A stretch of 28,896 nt of DNA, taken from positions 1-28,896 of the forward strand of contig JANBPT010000605.1 in NCBI GenBank assembly GCA_027575765.1, written 5' to 3'. This document shows positions 10,201 to 19,200 of this stretch, in pieces (the first letter of the stretch is position 1; every line of letters begins with the position of its first letter). The notes under the pieces are model-generated. The model did no database searches. It was given only the letters and a program-made list of their open reading frames with translations, and was not told the DNA's origin. The DNA comes from Tieghemiomyces parasiticus (Eukaryota; Kickxellomycota; Dimargaritomycetes; Dimargaritales; Dimargaritaceae). A program made the position numbers and the translations under genes.

Positions 10201-13200
10201 AGGTAGGAGACCCTCCCCGACGGCAGTGTAGACGCGCAAGACCGTACGCAAACGGTGTGGGTCCGACGAAACTTCGGGTGCAGGGCGAAGGTAGAGGTCG
10301 CGGTGCAAGCTGACCAGGTCCGCAAGTACGTCGGCGTCCAGATCAGCAGCGGCGTCGAGCTGACGCTTCGCGAGCTCTACGGGGGCCATGGCCGAATCTG
10401 ACGCGTCTTCGCCGTCATCCTTCTGGAACTCGCTGAATTCCTCAGCGTACGACGGAAACAGCGTCTGCAGTTCCCGGGCCTCGGCAGCCTCTGGGTCCTC
10501 AGCGTCGAAGTGGTCGGGTCGGGTCTTGTACAGCGAGCCCTCCTCCCGCGCGCGCTCCCGACGGCGTTCTGCAACAGCATGCCACACGCTCTGAACCTGC
10601 GCGAAAAGTGCGTCCCGAGCCTCGACGAGGTCGTTGGTCGTATGATCGAGTGGGGCTGTGGCAGCCCAGCGTGTACGAAGCCAGTACAGCAGGGTCCGGA
10701 GGATCGCGAGATACTTTTTCAGGCCTCCCTCGTCACCATCGGCGAGGCACTGGCTACGGATCACCGTCAGGCGTGCCGGTGAAATGGCCATGGTCAGCCA
10801 GGCTCGCGGCCGCAGGCAACCGAAGAACGGGAAGGCTAGAAGGTCGTAGGCCAGGTCGTCACCGGCTTCGGGCGTGGTACCGGTCGACGTAGGTACCGCC
10901 AGGTACGCGAGACCGTGCTGCGCGTGGCGGACGAAGGCCTGCAGGGGCACGATCACATCACGGTACGCCGGGTAGCGGGCGGCCAGCCGGCCCAGCAGGT
11001 GATGTAAGGTGTCCTGCACAAAGGCTAGGCGTTCAACGGTCGCCGCTGGGGGGAGGGAATGGGAGTCAATCCTGGCCGTGAGCTGCGTCAAGAGTGGGCC
11101 GAGAGATTGCGTTCCCAGGACATTCTGCAGGAGGTGGCGGGTGTCCCGGAAGACCTGGGCAAATGCTGCCGGGTCAGGTCGTTGAATCCGAGCAGCTGGT
11201 AGAGTTCGAGCCCTAGCAATAACCGAGTCGAGGCGGAGTTGGTATTGACGGAGGGCCGGACTGGTCGGATGACCCGTTAGGGCAATTTGCATCCCAGTAG
11301 CAGCGTCGACGTCGGCCTGGGCGCTTCGGTGGTCGGCGAAGAGGGACTCCCATGCCAGCAGCTGCTTCATGGCCGGATCCACCGCCGTTTCGGGGACCAG
11401 TAAATTGGCAAGGCCCTGGCCCAGCGCGAAGTACGCCTGGCCAAGGTGACGGGTCGCCGGTGCGCGGCGGGCGATCGCGACACAGGCCTTGAGGGTGTGG
11501 TCCAGAGAGGTGCGTAGGCTAAAGCTTGGCTCAGTGGGGAGCGGGGCGTCACCGAGGTGGGTGTACACCGCCAAATCGACGTCCAGGAGCTCAGACTTAG
11601 TACAACAACGGGCCTGGCTTAGACTCAGCAACGTATCCAGGACATGGTCGGCCGTCAGATCGTGGGCGGGAGAGGGCTGGCCTCCAGCAGTCCAGCGCAA
11701 TAGGTGCAGGTGGATAAGCAGGAGGTCAGTGGCCTCGGCCGTCAGCGGGTCCTTGAAGTATGTGGCAAAGGCTTCCAGGGGCGTGCGGACGTGGGCGAGT
11801 TGACGACGAGTAGCGGCCAGTTGATCGGCTGGACCCGTACCCAGAGAGACTACTAGGGCGGTCATTTCCTGGGTCACCGCGTCCCGGGTCAGGGCAGCGG
11901 GACCTGTGGGTAGCTGGGTCCACAGACGGTCAGCGGCAGCCGCAGTAAGTTCGGTGAGGAGCGGGTGGAGGTCGGTCGAGCGGGCGTCGGCTTCCAGGAG
12001 CCACAGGGTACGCTGATGCGCAGTCAGGGTCAGCGGGTCGCGAGTGGTGACCTGAAGGCCGTACTGCAGGAGGTCACGAAGGTCCCGGACGAGGTCGGAG
12101 CGGATGGTGTCGGAGGCACCCGCGTCAGCGGCAATCATCAGCCAGCGACGTAGGCCGGTAACCACTCGCCGTTCGAGTGCAAGCGTAAAATAGTCGAGCA
12201 GGGCCAGGAACGGATGGTCAGCCGTGGTCTCCTCCTCTTCCTTCCGTTTGTCATCGGGCTTAACATCCTGCGTACTGTGGTGACTGACGCCGTCGTGAGC
12301 CTCCTCCGAGGGAATAAATTGAGTAGCCAGCGCATCGATGGTGGCCACAAGGGGCGTCAGTAGGGTTGGCCGATCGGACTCGCACTGGGCCTCCAGGGCG
12401 TAGAGGGTGGCATGGGCGGTGACCAGGTCACGCCGGGCGGCCACGACCCGGGCCGCGCTCGTAGCGAGCGGATCCCTCAGCCAGTGACGGGCTGCGGGCG
12501 AATCGGTAAGGATCCGGTTGACTTCAATGATCCGATCGTGGACGGCCAGTAGTTCCGGTGCAGTTAGAGGCACCGGGTGGAATTCGGTCCACACTCGCCC
12601 AGCTAGTTCACCAGCCCGCAGGCCTACGGCGGACACAAAGGTCGCACCGGCCTCCGTGGCCACGGACCAGGCAGCCATAGAAGTAACCCACGGCAGGCCA
12701 CGCAGGACCTCGAAGGCGGCAATTAGTCGGCGACCCAAATCCGCGGCGGCGCTCATTTCCAGAGCGCTGGCGCGGCCCAAATCCGCCAACCGGGCGCGCA
12801 GGCGCAGTAGATCCCAGAGGCAACCAATGTTGGGGGTGGCGGGGGTGATCACCGGTAGCTGGGTAATGGCGGTCGCAGCCTCGTCGAGTAGGGCCGCCAG
12901 CGCGTCAAGGTAAGGCGCAAGGGGTACCACGGCCGGGGGCGCCGTGGGGACGCGACCAGCGTGGAATCCGAGGGAACGTTGCGTAGCCGACCAGGTAGTT
13001 GGATCTGCGGCGAAGGCCGCCCGCGCCTCGTCACGCTCGACGGCGAGCATTACCGTCAGGTTAACGGTTAGGCGCCAGGTGTCAAGCAGGGCTGCGTAGG
13101 CTGAATTGATTTCCGCAGCCGATGCGCCAGGAGCCTCGACAAGGGCACGCTGCAGGATGGCGTCGTAGCGTACCTTGAGGCGTTGCCCGGCAAATGCGTG

Positions 13201-16200
13201 CGGACAGCCGCCCACCGAGGCTCCTACGCGTACCTCGCAGTCAGCCAGGGCGCTCTGGACTGGGTGAGAAACTAAATGAGTCAGGGCGGCGCCCAGCGGG
13301 GTCACAACCGTGGCTGACAAGGCGGGAGACAGGTGACCCGGCCGCGTCAAGTGGGCCAGAAGGGCCCTCAAGTACGGAACGGCAACACTCGGCAGGGCCG
13401 CGACAAGCTCGGCAGCGGCGGTCTGGCGACGCTGGGCAGGAGTCGGGGACGGCAGCAGCTGCTCGGTATCACCCAGGGCCTCCTCGAGGGCGGCGTCGGG
13501 CGTTGTTAGCAGGTAAAAGAAATGCCCCACGTGGGCCAGGGCAGTAGTCAGACCTTCGTAGCAGACCGCGGGTAGGCCGGCGGCGAGCCGGGCGGCGGTC
13601 AAGAGAAGAGCTGGATGAGACGACAGGGTTGCGTGACTCGGGAGGGTCACGTCTACCGGCCAGCCACGCTGCCAGCGTTCCACGAAGGACCGACCGAGCT
13701 GGGCGACGTCACGGAGAGAGACTGGTGGCAGAGCGTCCCCAGTTTCCCCCGCGTCGGAAGTGGTAGCCGCCTGGAGCCAGGTTTGACCCCGGGAGGACCG
13801 ATCCAAGGCGTATGCGGTGAGGACGCGGGCCAGGTCGGCGGGCTGATAAGGGGCGGTGGATGTCACGGCGTTGGGGGCGCACTCGTTGGTCGGAAGAGCA
13901 ATCTCGATGCCGCGGTTACGCATGGCCCGCGACAGCTCGCCAAACTGCGGGTTGCAAGTCATGAAGAGACGGAAGTCCGGGTGGGGCACAATGGTGCGGA
14001 CGGTACTATCGACCAAGCCGCGTTCGTGGAGGGCCAGGGTGCCGTTGGGCTCCAATAGGCCATTCAGTCGGTCGAGTACGGAGGGACTACATAGGTTCGC
14101 ATTGTCGATGAGGAGCCAGTCGCCACGTTCCAAAGCTTCAACAAGCACACCGTCGATCCATTCGAAACGACCCTGGACGGGGAGCGGGACGGCGGCGGCA
14201 AGGTCGCGGTGCTGCATCTCGAGCGCAGTAAGACGTGGTCCCAACGTATCATCCTGAACCAGACCGCCCACCACGGGGTGGAGGAGTGTGAGGAGGCGTT
14301 TGATGGGCCGCAAGGCGGCGGCCGGGTCGGCGGCCTGGACACAGCGACGGTGCAGAGCCCACAGGTCGGCAAGCGGGGTGGGTAGCCGGGCGGTCGCGGT
14401 GGTCAAATACGTGCGCGCCACCTGGGCTAGCAGGGTCTGTAGCCCATCGACAAGCCGCGTGCGGTGGCGGTGCAAATCGTACTGTTCAAAGCCTCCCAGT
14501 AGTTCCATCGCGTCCACGGCGCTGTTCATGGCAAACTCACGTAGAGGATGGCCCGTGAGGCGGGAGAGCAGGCGGACCAGGTGGGTCTTACCCACGGCCG
14601 GCCCGCCGACCAGGAGCGGGAGCCAGCGGTGACGCACGCAGAGCATGAGAGTTTCCAAGGCCGGCAGGGTGCCAGGAAGGATGTACAGGTCATCCGTATT
14701 TTGATCGGCCAAAGGAGGGGGAGGGATGCGGGGCAGGGAGGCCTTACCCACGCGGAGGGTGGTCGGCGAGAGTTCCAGGTTTGGGATCTGCTCCATCGCG
14801 CAGCTGTCCGCTCGGTCTTCGTCAGCTACGATACACTCGTCGGCATCCGTGGCTTGGCCGACAGCCGTTGCTACCCGCCAGAACAGTTCGCGGGCGCGCT
14901 GACGGTCGTGTGGAGTGCGCAGGCGTTGTAGGTACAATGTGGCAAGGTAGTCGACCGGGCGGGCGTCCTTACCCAGCACATCACCCGCGTCGCGCAGAAG
15001 GGCCAGCCAGCGGAACACGTCACGGAGGTTGAATTCCCAGGGCGCACCGGTCTGGCCAAACTCACGGCGCACCATGGTGGCTTCGTGCAGCTGCTGGTTA
15101 AATGCTAATACGGTGCTCAACGTTTGGGTAGGGACGCTGGGGTGGGCGTGGCGCAGAATGGCTTCAAGGTCCACCGGTGTGAGGGCATCGACATAGATCT
15201 GGGTGAACCGGTTGACGAACGACTGCGGGAGGCCCTTACGACCACCGCCTTGGCCCAACGGATTCTGGGCCGCGAATACGCGGAAGGTCGGATGGCGCGG
15301 GAAACTACGGTCTAGCTCGGGCACGTAGACCGTACCACGGTGGTCCAGGCAGGCGTTCAGGCCTTCCAGCACGGTCTGCGAGGCGAGATTGATTTCATCC
15401 AGGAGTACCCAGTGACCGTCGCGCATGGCGCGCAGGAAGGCCGCGTCGCACCAGCGAAAGGCCCCGCCGCGCACGTCGTCGTCACTTTCGGCCGGCAGAT
15501 CGGCGCCGAACAAGTCAGCCAGGTCGGTCTGCTCAGATAAATTGAGACGCACTAGAGGGAACCCGGCCGCGGCGGCCAGGGCTGCCACCAGGCTAGTCTT
15601 TCCCACGCCAGGACTGCCCTCGAGAAGAAGGGGCTTGCCGATCTGAAGTCCGCCTAGCAGCCGCATGAGGTTCCGGAAAGGGGTGGGTGCGTGAAACGTA
15701 AAGTCAACAGACGCCGTGGGTATTGGGCCGCGGGCGATGGTAAAGGCGCCGGCACCGAAGGTGGTCTCCGTGAGGCTCAAGTCAGCCGGAGTGGGATCAA
15801 CAAGCGGCAACTCAGAGGCAGGGCGACCGGCGGCCCGGGAGGCCAGCTCGACCAGCTGCTCGTGACATGACGTCCGGAACGTCTGGAGGTGTTCGGGCGA
15901 GGTGAACCGTCCGGCGGCAGCGTGGGTACCTAGCCCATCGACGGCCGTCAGGCGGCCACCGTAAACGAAGGCGAGCGGGGCCGGCAGGCGATCGCGTGTG
16001 GCGCGCAGGAAATCCGCCCACCCAAGGTAATCCCTGAGACTGAAATTCGTCCCGGCGGCGGGGACATGTGGGACGTGGGCGCTAAACCACGCGGTAAATG
16101 CTAGGACAGCGGAGGCATAGGGCTGCCAGGTCGGGTCGCCCAGGCGCTCGGCGACGATACGGAGCAAGTCGTCCTGGTTCGTCACCGGGGGGACCCAGAT

Positions 16201-19200
16201 CTCGGTGAATCGGTTCCGCAGGGCCGGCGAGAGCTCGCGTTTGCCGTAGTCGCCGCCAGGGTTCATAGTGGCCAAGAACCGGAAATCGGCGTGGCCCGTG
16301 AGTTCCTCCAGTTGTACCCCGCCGCGTTCGGCCAGGGCCAGGGTGCACCCGGGTTCTAGGACCGAGTTGAGCCGTTCCAACACCGAGTCGTCGGCCAGAG
16401 CAATTTCGTCCAAAAGGAAGAGATGGCCCTGACGGAGAGCCTGTACGAGGGGACCATCGCGCCACTCGAAGAGGGCCCCGGCACGGGCATGTAAGTCGCG
16501 TAGCCGCCCAATGGCAGCCTGGAGGGCCAGGTGATCACTAGGAAACTCCGGGACGGCGACCATGGCCTGGAAGCGGTCCCAACGGGCCTCGGTGGTCTCC
16601 ACCGCCTCCAGATTAGGATCGATTTCCGCTTCGTCCCCACTGCCCGTGTCCATGGTGAGCGGCTCGGCGACGGCTGCAGGCTCTTCGGCCACCTCCACTC
16701 CAGCGTAGCTTGTGTCGAGCCCGATGGAATCCAACTGACGGACCAGGTCGTCATCGACGCGTTCCTCGTTCTCGCTGGCCTCAGAAGGCTCCAGGATTTG
16801 CTCTGCCAGATGAAAGAACCGCGCCAACTCTTGGTGCAGCTGGGTCGTCAGGCGGCCACGTGAACGAGCGGGACGTTGGCCGCCAAGGAGGTCAGCCGTC
16901 TCGGTATTCTGGTGACAGTTGAGGATGTGCAAGGGCCTGTCGTAGATGACCTCGAGCATCTGGCACACCGTAGTCTTACCCGTACCGGTCTCCCCGACCA
17001 GGAGGACAGGCTCGCGCTGGCGCACAGCATTGACAACCAGGGCGAACTGGCGACGCAGGGCCCCCGTCCAGGCCACAGGTGGAGCGGACCCGGCGGCCAC
17101 ACGAGCCTGATACGCTAGGTACTCAGGCATGTCCTCGACGGCGTAGAGGACATTCTCATCGAGGGTGACCCGCATGACGTCTTCGAGTGCCTGCTTGACA
17201 ACGACGCGGTCGGCCGGCCGCCGGACCCGCTCGGCCAGGATCATGTACCCATGGGAGGCTAAGGCTTCGAGCCCGACGACCGGGCGGAGGGCCCAGCGGA
17301 AGAGGTCGCGAAGGGTAATAAACCCATGCTTAGACTCGAACACCCGGGCGGTCTGGCGCGCGGCGGTGAGCTTGCGGTACACCTGGACCATACGGCGGCC
17401 GTACGACGGAGCAATTTTGCAGCGGGCGGCCAAAATGGTCTCAAGTTCATCCTCAGGGAGGTCGTCAAAGTGAAGCTCGACAAACCGATTACGGAAGGCG
17501 CGACTCAGGGCCTTCCGTCCGCCATAGAGACCCGCGGGGTTTTGGGTGGCAAAGAGGCGGAAATTCGGGTGGGGGTGGATGACCTCTTGGGTCTCAGCTA
17601 GAAGGAGCTCTCGGTTGTCGTCCAGCAGCCGATTCAGGGCTTCGAGGACATCACTGGGGGCAAGGTTGAGTTCGTCAAGTACGAGCCAGTGGCCTGCACG
17701 GAGGGCCTGAACGAGGGCACCCTCGCGGAACACCAGGCGTTCGCCCTCAGCGACGTACGACCCCAGGTACTCCTGGAGGTCGGTGTGTTCGTGGTTGTTG
17801 ATCCGTACAAACCGGTGGCCTGCAATCTTAGCCAGATACTCCACCATACTGGTCTTGCCACTGGAGGTGGGGCCCTGTAGGAGGACCGGGTAGGCACCGT
17901 GCATGGTGACCCGCGCTAGATCAGCGAGGTGCTGCCTGACCGATGGGGTCAGGATATAGTAGGCGGTAGTCGCCGGATCGATCAGCTCCGGCCCACGCGG
18001 GAGGAAGTAGCCGGCGAAGGGCACCTCGGCCGCGACGACGTTTGACGCACTAGTATCGTCCCCATCATCCGTGCCAGCAGTACTACTCTTGGACGATTCG
18101 AGGGCCGGGCACTTCCCCAGGTGCTTAGTCAGTTCGGCGCCCAACCGGGTCTGGCTGGCCGGAGCCAATTGGGTGACAAACGTCATCGTGAGACCGTCAT
18201 GGAGGGCGCGACGCAACGGGTAACGGGCCACGGCGCCCTGAACGTAGCGGAGAGCACGGGCCAGACTGCGAATGCTGTAATGCGGGCGCTGGTTGGCACC
18301 GTCGACCAATGTATGGGCGGCTGCGAGGTCCTTGGCCGCGCGGTAAAAATCGGCCACGCGAGTGGCCAGCGGCCCGGGGTCACCGCGGGCCGCGGGGGTC
18401 AAATAGGTCCGAATGATCAGAGCCAGATCGTCAGGACGGGCATCCGGGGAGACGGCGTATAGTTCAGTGAACCGGGAGCGGAGGCCGGGAGGGAGATCGC
18501 GTTTTCCCACGTCGGTGGCCGGGTTAATACAGGCGAACAGGCGGAAGTTCCGGTGGCGGGGGACTGGTGTGGCGTCCCCACGCTCGGTGAGAAGAACCGA
18601 GCCGGTGGGGTGCTGTAAAAGATCGCCTAGGGCTTCCAAGGTCTCGGCACTGGCCAGATTCATTTCGTCGAGAAGGACCCAGTGGCCCAACCGAAGAGCG
18701 CGGACCAGGGTACCCTCCACGAAGCTGAATACTAGGTGACGATCGAGGTGGCCGAGCTGGGCCGCAAACGTTTTGACGCGGTCCGCGAAGTTGTGCCAGG
18801 AGCGGCCCAGGGCGGCGGGGTCATCATGCGGGGAGGCCGAGCCCCGGGCTCGTTTAGGCTCGCTCGCAGGTCGACCGTCCTCAGCATTGTTGTCCGGGCC
18901 ACCCGCCTTACTGCCTTTGCGCTGCAGGCGTTGTTCGGCCAGCTTGACGGCGCCAGTGAATGCTTGGACGAGGAAGCGCCACTGCTGCTTGACAAAGTAT
19001 TCGCGGACCTTCTTCAGGTAGGCCAGGTTTTTGATCTGCGAGAAGGTACGCGGAAACAGGTCCTCGAAAGTGTCCTTGAGCGGGAGGGCAAGTACGCGGG
19101 CATCGACGGGCTTGAACCCGCCCAGAAGGTCGGCCGAGTCGCTCTGCTGGGAAAGATTGATCACGTGCAAGGGACGGTGGAGAAGGTCGGCCAGGTGCTG

